DNA of 64,000 nucleotides, from NCBI GenBank assembly GCA_964058845.1, contig CAXKVR010000204.1, forward strand, positions 1-64,000, given 5' to 3'. How positions within the stretch are numbered: position 1 is the first letter of the stretch; every line of letters begins with the position of its first letter. Below are positions 14,701-27,083 of the stretch, piece after piece. Below the pieces are notes generated by a model that was not told the DNA's origin, did no database searches, and worked only from the letters and a program-made list of their open reading frames with translations. The stretch is from Carex sylvatica. Taxonomy: Eukaryota > Streptophyta > Magnoliopsida > Poales > Cyperaceae. The position numbers and the translations under genes are program-made.

Positions 14701-14920
14701 ATTATCTTGCCATATAGAGACACTACTAGAGTGCTCCAAACACCTTGAATTATAGTGTTGTATTAGGAATGTAGATGCACTATTTTCTTACCATATAGAG
14801 ACATTACAAGAGTGATCCAAACACCTTCAATTGGAGTGTTGTATTAGGGCTATAAATGTCTTATTATTTTGTAATCTGGAGACACTACTAGGGTGCTCCA
14901 AAGACCTTCAATTGGAGTGT
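11741..14920 (+). repeat. Diverged 81-bp monomers with a local dimer duplication
   Basis: Continuous monomers of the same family and orientation, mostly unique combinations. A dimer is duplicated in tandem at about 12671-12996: GGTTGCAAATGCCCTTATTT occurs at 12671 and 12834, 163 bp apart (two monomers plus 1 bp). Around 13500 a monomer resembles the marker monomer of HOR-B, as expected of an older relative. No gene is visible. Confidence 0.85.
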
Positions 14921-17691
14921 TGTATAAGAGTTGTAAATGTCATATTATATTTCCATATAGAGACACTACAAGAGTGCTCCAAACACCTTCTATTGGAGTG
15001 TTGTAATAGGGTTGTAAATGCCCTATTATCTTGCAATCTTGAGACACCACTAGAGTGCTTCAAATACTTTCTACTGGAGTGTTGTATTAGGGTTGTAAAT
15101 GTCCTATTATCTTTCCATATAGAGACACTACAAAAGTGCTCCAAACACCTTCAATTGGAGTGTTGTATTAGAGTTGTAAATGCCCTATTATCTTGTAATT
15201 TTGAGACAGCACTAGAGTGCTTCAAATCCCTTTTATTGGAGTGTTGTATTTGGGTTGTAAATGTCCTATTATCTTGCAATCTGGAGACACTACTAGAGTG
15301 CTCCAAACACCTTTAATTGGAGTGTTGTATAAGGGTTGTAAATGCCCTATTATCTTCCCATATAGTGACACTACAAGAGTGCTCCAGACACCTTCTATTG
15401 GAGTGTTGTAATAGGTTTGTAAATACCCTATTATCTTGCCATATAGAGAGACACTACTAGAGTGCTCTAAACATCTTCAATTAGAGTGTTGTATTAGAAT
15501 TGTAAATGTATTATTATCTTAACATTTGGACACACTACTAGAGTGCTTCAAACACATTCAATTGAATTGTTTTATTAGGGTTGTAAATGCATTATTATCT
15601 TCCCATATAGGGACACTACAAGAGTACTCCAAACATCTTCAATTGGAGTGTTGTATTAGGGTTGTAAATGCCCTATTGTCTTGCAATCTAGAGACACTAC
15701 TAGAGTGCTCCAAACACCTTCTATTGGAGTGTTGTATTAGGGTTGTAAATGCCCTATTATATTACCATATAGAGACCGTACAAGAGTGATCCAAACACCT
15801 TCAATTGGAGTGTTGTATTAGGGCTGTAAATGCCTTATTATATTGCAATCTGGAGACACTACTAGGGTGCTCCAAATACCTTAAATTAGAGTGTTTTATA
15901 AGGGTTCTAAATGTTCTATTATCTTTCTATATAGAGACACTACAAAAGTGCTACAAACACCTTCCATTGGAGTGTTGTATTAGAGTTGTAAATGCCATAT
16001 TATCTTGTAATCTTGGGACACCACTAGAGTGCTTCAAACACCTTCTATTGGAGTGTTGTATTAGGGTTGTAAATGTCCTATTATCTTTCCATATAGAGAC
16101 ACTACAAAAGTGCTCCAAACACCTTCAATTGGAGTGTTGTATTAGAGTTGTAAATGCCCTATTATCTTGTAATTTTGAGATAGCACTAGAGTGCTTCAAA
16201 CCCCTTTTATTGGAGTGTTGTATTTGGGTTGTAAATGTCCTATTATCTTGCAATATGGAGACACTACTAGAGTGCTCCAAACACCTTTAATTGGAGTGTT
16301 GTATAAGGGTTGTAAATGCCCTATTATCTTCCCATATAGTGACACTACAAGAGTGCTCCAGACACCTTCTATTGGAGTGTTGTAATAGGTTTGTAAATAC
16401 CCTATTATCTTGCCATATAGAGAGACACTACTAGAGTGCTCTAAACATCTTCAATTAGAGTGTTGTATTAGAATTGTAAATGTATTATTATCTTAACATT
16501 TGGACACACTACTAGAGTGCTTCAAACACATTCAATTGAATTGTTGTATTAGGGTTGTAAATGCATTATTATCTTCCCATATAGGGACACTATAAGAGTA
16601 CTCCAAACACCTTCAATTGGAGTGTTGTATTAGGGTTGTAAATGCCCTATTGTCTTGCAATCTAGAGACACTACTAGAGTGCTCCAAACACCTTCTATTG
16701 GAGTGTTGTATTAGGGTTGTAAATGCCCTATTATCTTACCATATAGAGACACTACAAGAGTTATCCAAACACCTTCAATTGGAGTGTTGTATTAGGGCTG
16801 TAAATGCCTTATTATCTTGCAATCTGGAGACACTACTAGGGTGATCCAAATATCTTAAGTGTTGTATAAGGGTTCTAAATGTTCTATTATCTTTCTATAT
16901 AGAGACACTACAAAAGTGCTCCAAACACCTTCAATTGGAGTGTTGTATTAGAGTTGTAAATGCCATATTATCTTGTAATCTTGAGACACCACTAGAGTGC
17001 TCCAAACACCTTCTATTGGAGTGTTGTATTAGGGTTGTAAATGCCCTATTATCTTACCATATAGAGACACTACAAGAGTTATCCAAACACCTTCAATTGG
17101 AGTGTTGTATTAGGGCTGTAAATGCCTTATTATCTTGCAATCTGGAGACACTACTAGGGTGATCCAAATATCTTAAGTGTTGTATAAGAGTTGTAAATGT
17201 CATATTATATTTCCATATAGAGACACTACAAGAGTGCTCCAAACACCTTCTATTGGAGTGTTGTAATAGGGTTGTAAATGCCCTATTATCTTGCAATCTT
17301 GAGACACCACTAGAGTGCTTCAAATACTTTCTACTGGAGTGTTGTATTAGGGTTGTAAATGTCCTATTATCTTTCCATATAGAGACACTACAAAAGTGCT
17401 CCAAACACCTTCAATTGGAGTGTTGTATTAGAGTTGTAAATGCCCTATTATCTTGTAATTTTGAGACAGCACTAGAGTGCTTCAAATCCCTTTTATTGGA
17501 GTGTTGTATTTGGGTTGTAAATGTCCTATTATCTTGCAATCTGGAGACACTACTAGAGTGCTCCAAACACCTTTAATTGGAGTGTTGTATAAGGGTTGTA
17601 AATGCCCTATTATCTTCCCATATAGTGACACTACAAGAGTGCTCCAGACACCTTCTATTGGAGTGTTGTAATAGGTTTGTAAATACCCTAT
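14921..17691 (+). repeat. Satellite HOR-B, left block (2260-bp unit)
   Basis: HOR-B has a 2260-bp period. A marker monomer (start of ACATTTGGACACACTACTAG) is at about 15520 and recurs in the right block at about 21019 and 23279. The segment 14925-15144 recurs at 17185-17404, exactly 2260 bp on. Within the unit a related marker lies 974 bp after the first (about 16499), so the unit is a 974-bp part plus a 1286-bp part. The block is cut at 17691 by the solo LTR. Confidence 0.9.
17687..17691. repeat. Target-site duplication CCTAT, left of solo LTR
   Basis: Five-base direct repeat matching 20926-20930. Joining the flanks across it rebuilds a normal satellite monomer (ATACCCTATTATCTTGCC). Confidence 0.95.
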
Positions 17692-20600
17692 TGTCACACC
17701 CCGAGATCAGGGGCATGACGGTATCGCCGTGAATATATAGATCGTATATATTCACTAGGCATTTACGATGAGATAAATGGTGTTTTTATCCCAAACCGAA
17801 CACTTAATCAATTTTATTAAATCTGAAATCAGTTTAAAACTGATCCGAAACTTTTCAAAACTTTTATACATGCCTTTGTAAATTCGATTCGATAAAACCA
17901 ATAGAATAATGTCTTATCATATCAGAAAACCAAATTAAATATCAGGTACCGTGGAGTATAGACCCTCCACGCCGGTCATCCCACCCGTATTCATTTAAAC
18001 CCCCAAATTCATATCATGTCACAACAAAAACATATATGCAAAAGACCATATAACTTTTAAAACATAAACTTTGAAAACATAAAAGCATACATACACATAG
18101 CATGGAAAGCATAAAGCAAGCACATAAAATTTTAAAACATAAATCGAAACCGTTTAGAAATATTTACGCAAGTCCGGTTAGCTGGATATATATACAACAA
18201 AAGTTGATCTAAGTACTAAACAAGTACAACGATCTCAAAAACAGGGCATACATATACCTAACACCTCAGATAGCTCACCGTCTGATCCCGAAAACCTCTA
18301 GTCCTTCTTTCCTGAAATGTTTCACAAGGAAACGGGTGAGAAAAACCTTTTCGCGGTTTATCTCAGTGCCGAAGCTACTGGATTTATCAGATATTCACGT
18401 CAGAATTAAATACGGAACTAAAATCAGAGTTAGAGCATGAATGCAAAGCTTTGAATCGATAATCAAATGAATCTACATCTTTAAATGCCTTTAAACAGAA
18501 TCATCAGAAACATATCAGAATATTGGGTCTTAATTAAACTCAGATATCTGGTTGCACATGCAGATGTTCCACCGAACTGGTCCCAGAACATACCTGCATC
18601 TGTAGGGTTACATACACCTACAGATGTCGCTTCCCGTGCAATCAAATCAGACCCTCATCTGCAGTGCTTTGGCTTAACCATTTACAAAAGACTGGTTCTT
18701 TATCAGACATTACAGTTCCAATCATACAGATATATCTTTTCCAGTATTTAGTTCCAGGAATCAGAGCAGAAATCAGAATAACATAATCTTATCTACCACA
18801 GTTATAGTCACAGAATAACAGATCCCCATTCCAACCGGTTTGGACTCAGAGGGGTCGTTCCCCAATGCGCATATGGTTCCCGAAATCGAAATCTAGTGTA
18901 TACTCTAGATTTCGCAGAACAGAATATCACTTACAGTGATATATATATATATAATAGTAGCAATTCACTGTGGTTTCATTCTCTATCAGAATCAGAATAA
19001 CAGTTCAATCGGTAAACCATACCAGAATGCAGATCAACAGATAAAACAGTTCAATTAGTTATGCAATGCTCAGATGATGCTTGAAATCAGAAATTCAAAA
19101 TGCAATTTAAAAACGTCCTATTTAATTCCTAATTGAACCTCAGGAAAAATCCCGTGAACCCCCGCACCTTTGTACTTTTCGTGTCGCATACGGTTGGTCT
19201 GAACTCCTTTCGGTATTCCGGGATTCACCTGATTGTCCTGCTAAACCTGCTATAACATACAGTTACACGCTGTATTAAATCCTTACTCTATGTTCGATAA
19301 GTTACGCTTCGATCGGTACGTTTTTATGTAATTTATTTGACTTAATTCATTTCTGAATTTTCAGATTTTATACTATGGTTGCGGCCCGCAGGAGGTCTCC
19401 TTGCGGCCCGCAAGATAACTATCTGAAAAATGCCCGAGAGCTTCTCGATATTCACACCCCTTCTTGCGGCCCGCAAGAGAACCGGTTGCGGCCCGCAAGA
19501 CATTTGGTACTGAACATTTCTACAGGATTTCGCTTGGTACCAGACTTGGTTGCGGCCCGCAAGTCACCATACACATACCATTACGGCCCGCAAAGATTGG
19601 TACAGAAGTGTTTTAGGCTTTGTTTGCAACCGAATTCCGATCGGTTTCGATCGAAACTCGTTCTAAACACCGTATATTGGTTCCTAACATGTTGTAGGTT
19701 GGTACGGTAGAGTTTTCATATCAATTGCTGTCATGTATACCTGATACCGGTTTGGTACCGGTGCTAACTTGCTCGATTAGTAAACGATTCAGATTTTTGG
19801 TTATCGATTACCATAACTATGCTAAACAATATACAAGATTGGTATTCATGGTGCATATACCTATCTATATCATGCAACACATATACTCTAAGTTCTTGGT
19901 ACCAACTTGATTACCCAATTAACCCTCGATTCGGATCGAAACTCGGTATAACAATCGAATCGATACAAAATTGAAATGCATGATACTTATTCAATTCAAA
20001 TACACATATATTACATCCTATAGTCAATTAATCATCATGCAAATCGATTTCAATCAAAGTTAGGGTTTCGATACTCAGATTTTCAGAACTTCGATCAAAA
20101 CTCAGAAAATTCGATACAGAACGATTTAGAAACCTCAATTATACAAATTAACACCTTAATTTCAGAATCTAAACAAACCCTAACTAAATTTTCGGATTCA
20201 AAGTGAAACCTTAAGAAATCGGTATAAAATCAAGAAATCAACAAGTAATTCGAATGGAATTCGATCAATTCAACACGGTTTCGCATTTCTAACAAAAATC
20301 GATTCAATTCGACAATTAGGGTTTCAAGAGAGATGAAATATACCAAATTGAAGAGAAGGAGGTGATCAAGGTGGTAGTGCTTTGCTCCAAACTCGATTTC
20401 GCGTACGTCTGATCGATTCGGTGTACTCGGATCTCACTTTTTTCTCTCTTCTCACCTTCTCCCTCTCTTTTCCTCTTTGTTTCCGCCACCCACCACACAC
20501 AACACACACACACACGTGTACACACACAAGGAGTCACGGCCAAAGGAAGAGAAAAATCAATGTTTTAGATTTGTTTTGGCAATTTTGCTAATAGGCCCTT

Positions 20601-20925
20601 TAAACTTCCAATATTGCATATATGTACATTTTTCAAGAAAAGCCCTTGCTTAATTTAAATAGAAATTTGCATTATAGCATATATATATACATATAGATAT
20701 ATTCATATGTATAATTTAATGATCCATTTGATATTTCAATTCGGATAGGTTTATTTTTATTCGATCAAATCAGAAATTCGATTCTAAATGCCTTGACTCA
20801 GAAAAGTCAGAATAAAATTAGAAAAATATATCAAGGCATCAGATTTAAATTCGGAAAAATTCAGATGAACTTAATATTTCGAAATTTTTATTATTTTAAT
20901 ATTCTTCAGATTTCGCTACGTCACA
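17692..20925 (-). mobile_element. Solo LTR of a Ty3/gypsy element, inserted in HOR-B
   Basis: This 3234-bp segment begins TGTCACACCCCGAG and ends CGCTACGTCACA. These are the reverse complements of the ends of the LTRs at 30935-33911 and 38715-41691, so it is an LTR in minus orientation. It is flanked by a 5-bp duplication CCTAT (17687-17691 and 20926-20930). Removing it together with one duplication (3239 bp) restores the satellite and gives exactly the 2260-bp HOR-B period. No internal coding region is present, so it is a solo LTR, normally made by LTR-LTR recombination. About 1.47 kb (17692 to about 19165) is close to the 3' half of the full-length LTR. The rest is largely different. ORFs inside it are not credible. 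Confidence 0.95.
19376..19600. repeat. Six-copy GC-rich inverted-repeat motif inside solo LTR
   Basis: The 13-base motif TTGCGGCCCGCAA, in which six bases can pair around a single central C, occurs five times, with a sixth diverged copy (TTACGGCCCGCAA) near 19583. Spacing is irregular. The motif is absent from the two full-length gypsy LTRs in this window. Function is unknown; it could be a protein-binding or methylation-prone cluster in the LTR. Confidence 0.8.
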
Positions 20926-20930
20926 CCTAT
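20926..20930. repeat. Target-site duplication CCTAT, right of solo LTR
   Basis: Second copy of the five-base duplication, directly followed by the continuing satellite monomer. Confidence 0.95.
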
Positions 20931-23900
20931 TATCTTGCCATATAGAGAGACACTACTAGAGTGCTCTAAACATCTTCAATTAGAGTGTTGTATTAGAATT
21001 GTAAATGTATTATTATCTTAACATTTGGACACACTACTAGAGTGCTTCAAATACATTCAATTGAATTGTTTTATTAGGGTTGTAAATGCATTATTATCTT
21101 CCCATATAGGGACACTACAAGAGTACTCCAAACATCTTCAATTGGAGTGTTGTATTAGGGTTGTAAATGCCCTATTGTCTTGCAATCTAGAGACACTACT
21201 AGAGTGCTCCAAACACCTTCTATTGGAGTGTTGTATTAGGGTTGTAAATGCCCTATTATATTACCATATAGAGACCGTACAAGAGTGATCCAAACACCTT
21301 CAATTGGAGTGTTGTATTAGGGCTGTAAATGCCTTATTATATTGCAATCTGGAGACACTACTAGGGTGCTCCAAATACCTTAAATTAGAGTGTTTTATAA
21401 GGGTTCTAAATGTTCTATTATCTTTCTATATAGAGACACTACAAAAGTGCTACAAACACCTTCCATTGGAGTGTTGTATTAGAGTTGTAAATGCCATATT
21501 ATCTTGTAATCTTGGGACACCACTAGAGTGCTTCAAACACCTTCTATTGGAGTGTTGTATTAGGGTTGTAAATGTCCTATTATCTTTCCATATAGAGACA
21601 CTACAAAAGTGCTCCAAACACCTTCAATTGGAGTGTTGTATTAGAGTTGTAAATGCCCTATTATCTTGTAATTTTGAGATAGCACTAGAGTGCTTCAAAC
21701 CCCTTTTATTGGAGTGTTGTATTTGGGTTGTAAATGTCCTATTATCTTGCAATATGGAGACACTACTAGAGTGCTCCAAACACCTTTAATTGGAGTGTTG
21801 TATAAGGGTTGTAAATGCCCTATTATCTTCCCATATAGTGACACTACAAGAGTGCTCCAGACACCTTCTATTGGAGTGTTGTAATAGGTTTGTAAATACC
21901 CTATTATCTTGCCATATAGAGAGACACTACTAGAGTGCTCTAAACATCTTCAATTAGAGTGTTGTATTAGAATTGTAAATGTATTATTATCTTAACATTT
22001 GGACACACTACTAGAGTGCTTCAAACACATTCAATTGAATTGTTCTATTAGGGTTGTAAATGCATTATTATCTTCCCATATAGGGACACTATAAGAGTAC
22101 TCCAAACACCTTCAATTGGAGTGTTGTATTAGGGTTGTAAATGCCCTATTGTCTTGCAATCTAGAGACACTACTAGAGTGCTCCAAACACCTTCTATTGG
22201 AGTGTTGTATTAGGGTTGTAAATGCCCTATTATCTTACCATATAGAGACACTACAAGAGTTATCCAAACACCTTCAATTGGAGTGTTGTATTAGGGCTGT
22301 AAATGCCTTATTATCTTGCAATCTGGAGACACTACTAGGGTGATCCAAATATCTTAAGTGTTGTATAAGGGTTCTAAATGTTCTATTATCTTTCTATATA
22401 GAGACACTACAAAAGTGCTCCAAACACCTTCAATTGGAGTGTTGTATTAGAGTTGTAAATGCCATATTATCTTGTAATCTTGAGACACCACTAGAGTGCT
22501 CCAAACACCTTCTATTGGAGTGTTGTATTAGGGTTGTAAATGCCCTATTATCTTACCATATAGAGACACTACAAGAGTTATCCAAACACCTTCAATTGGA
22601 GTGTTGTATTAGGGCTGTAAATGCCTTATTATCTTGCAATCTGGAGACACTACTAGGGTGATCCAAATATCTTAAGTGTTGTATAAGAGTTGTAAATGTC
22701 ATATTATATTTCCATATAGAGACACTACAAGAGTGCTCCAAACACCTTCTATTGGAGTGTTGTAATAGGGTTGTAAATGCCCTATTATCTTGCAATCTTG
22801 AGACACCACTAGAGTGCTTCAAATACTTTCTACTGGAGTGTTGTATTAGGGTTGTAAATGTCCTATTATCTTTCCATATAGAGACACTACAAAAGTGCTC
22901 CAAACACCTTCAATTGGAGTGTTGTATTAGAGTTGTAAATGCCCTATTATCTTGTAATTTTGAGACAGCACTAGAGTGCTTCAAATCCCTTTTATTGGAG
23001 TGTTGTATTTGGGTTGTAAATGTCCTATTATCTTGCAATCTGGAGACACTACTAGAGTGCTCCAAACACCTTTAATTGGAGTGTTGTATAAGGGTTGTAA
23101 ATGCCCTATTATCTTCCCATATAGTGACACTACAAGAGTGCTCCAGACACCTTCTATTGGAGTGTTGTAATAGGTTTGTAAATACCCTATTATCTTGCCA
23201 TATAGAGAGACACTACTAGAGTGCTCTAAACATCTTCAATTAGAGTGTTGTATTAGAATTGTAAATGTATTATTATCTTAACATTTGGACACACTACTAG
23301 AGTGCTTCAAACACATTCAATTGAATTGTTTTATTAGGGTTGTAAATGCATTATTATCTTCCCATATAGGGACACTACAAGAGTACTCCAAACATCTTCA
23401 ATTGGAGTGTTGTATTAGGGTTGTAAATGCCCTATTGTCTTGCAATCTAGAGACACTACTAGAGTGCTCCAAACACCTTCTATTGGAGTGTTGTATTAGG
23501 GTTGTAAATGCCCTATTATATTACCATATAGAGACCGTACAAGAGTGATCCAAACACCTTCAATTGGAGTGTTGTATTAGGGCTGTAAATGCCTTATTAT
23601 ATTGCAATCTGGAGACACTACTAGGGTGCTCCAAATACCTTAAATTAGAGTGTTTTATAAGGGTTCTAAATGTTCTATTATCTTTCTATATAGAGACACT
23701 ACAAAAGTGCTACAAACACCTTCCATTGGAGTGTTGTATTAGAGTTGTAAATGCCATATTATCTTGTAATCTTGGGACACCACTAGAGTGCTTCAAACAC
23801 CTTCTATTGGAGTGTTGTATTAGGGTTGTAAATGTCCTATTATCTTTCCATATAGAGACACTACAAAAGTGCTCCAAACACCTTCAATTGGAGTGTTGTA

Positions 23901-25750
23901 TTAGAGTTGTAAATGCCCTATTATCTTGTAATTTTGAGATAGCACTAGAGTGCTTCAAACCCCTTTTATTGGAGTGTTGTATTTGGGTTGTAAATGTCCT
24001 ATTATCTTGCAATATGGAGACACTACTAGAGTGCTCCAAACACCTTTAATTGGAGTGTTGTATAAGGGTTGTAAATGCCCTATTATCTTCCCATATATTG
24101 ACACTACAAGAGTGCTCCAGACACCTTCTATTGGAGTGTTGTAATAGGTTTGTAAATACCCTATTATCTTGCCATATAGAGAGACACTACTAGAGTGCTC
24201 TAAACATCTTCAATTAGAGTGTTGTATTAGAATTGTAAATGTATTATTATCTTAACATTTGGACACACTACTAGAGTGCTTCAAACACATTCAATTGAAT
24301 TGTTTTATTAGGGTTGTAAATGCATTATTATCTTCCCATATAGGGACACTACAAGAGTACTCCAAACATCTTCAATTGGAGTGTTGTATTAGGGTTGTAA
24401 ATGCCCTATTGTCTTGCAATCTAGAGACACTACTAGAGTGCTCCAAACACCTTCTATTGGAGTGTTGTATTAGGGTTGTAAATGCCCTATTATATTACCA
24501 TATAGAGACACTACAAGAGTGATCCAAACACCTTCAATTGGAGTGTTGTATTAGGGCTGTAAATGCCTTATTATATTGCAATCTGGAGACACTACTAGGG
24601 TGCTCCAAATACCTTAAATTAGAGTGTTTTATAAGGGTTCTAAATGTTCTATTATCTTTCTATATAGAGACACTACAAAAGTGCTACAAACACCTTCCAT
24701 TGGAGTGTTGTATTAGAGTTGTAAATGCCATATTATCTTGTAATCTTGGGACACCACTAGAGTGCTTCAAACACCTTCTATTGGAGTGTTGTATTAGGGT
24801 TGTAAATGTCCTATTATCTTTCCATATAGAGACACTACAAAAGTGCTCCAAACACCTTCAATTGGAGTGTTGTATTAGAGTTGTAAATGCCCTATTATCT
24901 TGTAATTTTGAGACACCACTAGAGTGCTTCAAACACCTTTTATTGGAGTGTTTTATTTGGGTTGTAAATGTCCTATTATCTTGCAATATGGAGACACTAC
25001 TAGAGTGCTCCAAACACCTTCAATTGGAGTGTTGTATAAGGGTTGTAAATGCCCTATTATCTTCCCATATATTGACACTACAAGAGTGCTCCAAACACCT
25101 TCTATTGGAGTGTTGTAATAGGGTTGTAAATACCCTATTATATTGCCATATAGAGAGACACTACTAGAGTGCTCTAAACATCTTCAATTTTAGTGTTGTA
25201 TTAGAATTGTAAATGTATTATTATCTTAACATTTGGACACACTACTAGAGTGCTTGAAACAGATTCAATTGAATTGTTGTATTAGAGTTTATTATCTTCC
25301 CATATAGGGACACTATAAGAGTACTCCAAACACCTTCAATTGGAGTGTTGTATTAGGGTTGTAAATGCCCTATTGTCTTGCAATCTAGAGACACTACTAG
25401 AGTGCTCCAAACACCTTCTATTGGAGTGTTGTATTAGGGTTGTAAATGCCCTATTATCTTACCATATAGAGACACTACAAGAGTTATCCAAACACCTTCA
25501 ATTGGAGTGTTGTATTAGGGCTGTAAATGCCTTATTATCTTGCAATCTGGAGACACTACTAGGGTGATCCAAATATCTTAAGTGTTGTATAAGGGTTCTA
25601 AATGTTCTATTATATTTCTATATAGAGACACTACAAAAATGCTCCAAACACCTTCAATTGGAGTGTTGTATTAGAGTTGTAAATGCCATATTATCTTGTA
25701 ATCTTGAGACACCACTAGAGTGCTTCAAACACCTTCTATTGGAGTGTTGT
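20931..25750 (+). repeat. Satellite HOR-B, right block
   Basis: HOR-B continues in phase after the solo LTR. One full 2260-bp unit runs from about 21025 to 23284. A 974-bp half-unit (23285-24258) is then followed by a further copy starting at 24259, so the 974-bp part is duplicated in tandem. The last copy follows HOR-B until about 25750 and then diverges. Matching positions in the left and right blocks differ only at isolated bases, for example in the marker monomer near 21052. Confidence 0.9.
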
Positions 25751-26219
25751 ATTTGGATTGTAAAAGTCCTATTATCTTGTCATATAGAGACAATACTAAA
25801 GTGCTCCAAACACCTTCTATAAGAGTGTTGTATTAGGGTTGTAAATGCACTATTATCTTCCTATATAGAGACACTACAATAGTGCTCCATACACCTTCAA
25901 TTTGAGTGTTGTATTAGGGTTGCAAATGCCCTATTATCTTGCAATCTGGGGAAACTACTAGAGTGATCCAAACACCTTCAATTGGAGTGTTGTATAAGGG
26001 TTGTAAATGCCTTATTATCTTACCATATTACACTACAAGAGTGCTATAAACACCTTCTATTGGAGTGTTGTAATAGGGTTGTAAATGCCCTATTATTTTG
26101 CCATATAGAGACACTATTAGAGTGCTCCAAAAACCTTCAATTAGAGTGTTGTATTAGGGTTATAAATGCACTATTATCTTTCCATCTAGAGGCTCTACTA
26201 GAGTGCTCCAAACACCTTC
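25751..26219 (+). repeat. Diverged 81-bp monomers at right edge of array
   Basis: Satellite monomers that no longer follow HOR-B. They stop within a monomer at 26219, where the LTR-X sequence starts with TG. Confidence 0.85.
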
Positions 26220-27077
26220 TGTTATATTCCAAAATTGTAATATTGGATTAAATTACTAAATCAATCATTACGCTTAAATATATTTTTTTAATTAAATTAA
26301 CGAGGGTTCAGATTTTATCTGACTGATTAAAATAAATCTAAAATTTTGAAATATAAATGTAATATAAAATTAATGACTATTAATAAAAATTTAGACAAAG
26401 CTCATGAATAAATTATAAATAAGAATTTTCATGAAGATAACGTACGACTTGTTGACACATTAGAACTAACTAATCTTATAGAAATAAAAATATTGCTCAG
26501 AAATTAATAAAAGTTGAATGTAGTTATAAAGATCTTAAATATAACGACAAATATTCGAAGATTTGTGTTATATTTTTAACGTCAATTGGTTTATAATTGT
26601 CGTTATTTGATCAAAAAGTAATAAATGAGATCCAATCCACCACACGAATGGCCGCACGACATCAACCTCACCCTTTGGCCTTTCGACCTCTCTTTTTCTT
26701 TCTCTCTATTACACGTGAGCCACCCCTCTCCCTCTCTTTTAATCCTTCTTGGAGAAGGATTAGGCAAAAGCCAAATTTAATTTTTTAGTTGGATCTGCAC
26801 CCCTCTCCATTTTGCTTTCTTTTTGGAGCAACCCGTTGTCTCCCTCTCTTGTACGCCCTCTCTCTACCTCACGGGCCCACTGAGAGAAACTCTTTCTCTC
26901 GTTCCTTCAAGGAGAAGGATTCAGATTTGATTTCCCGCTCACCTACGCCCGTTATTTGCCTCGTGGCTCGTGACTTTGGTCGTATGGCTGTCAAGCCTTT
27001 GACCCGTGCTCCCCCTCTCGTGCCTTTGCGTGATCAAACAGGTATAAACCCCTCTCTCTATTGTTGTGTTGGTTGTT
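26220..27077 (+). mobile_element. LTR-X, left part (LTR of a second gypsy-like element)
   Basis: The satellite ends abruptly inside a monomer and is replaced by sequence starting TGTTATATTCCAAAATTG, a typical LTR start. An AT-rich stretch follows (to about 26640), then a pyrimidine-rich stretch (about 26690-27060) that resembles an LTR transcript leader. The LINE interrupts it; the continuation is at 61621. The five bases before it, CCTTC, could be a target duplication, but the other end lies outside the window. Short open frames at 26597-27085 have no recognisable product and are not annotated as genes. That this is the left part of one LTR is an inference from the LINE duplication and the content of the right part. 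Confidence 0.6.
27064..27077. repeat. LINE target-site duplication, left copy (TTGTGTTGGTTGTT)
   Basis: This 14-base direct repeat matches 61621-61634 exactly. The left copy runs into an 8-base T run (27076-27083), which on the minus strand is the LINE poly(A) tail. Confidence 0.8.
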
Positions 27078-27083
27078 TTTTTT

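Noticed and set aside
238..25567. Many open frames of 60-209 codons in the satellite, such as those starting MECCIRVVNA or MVCCIRVVNA, and matching minus frames
   Set aside because: They follow the 81-bp monomer in several frames on both strands at once, break wherever a monomer has an indel, and lack recognisable domains. They are a consequence of a stop-free monomer divisible by three.
1..26219. Telomere-like TTAGGG words in every monomer
   Set aside because: The word occurs once per 81 bp inside a longer conserved motif and never as tandem TTTAGGG, so it is not a telomeric or interstitial telomeric array.
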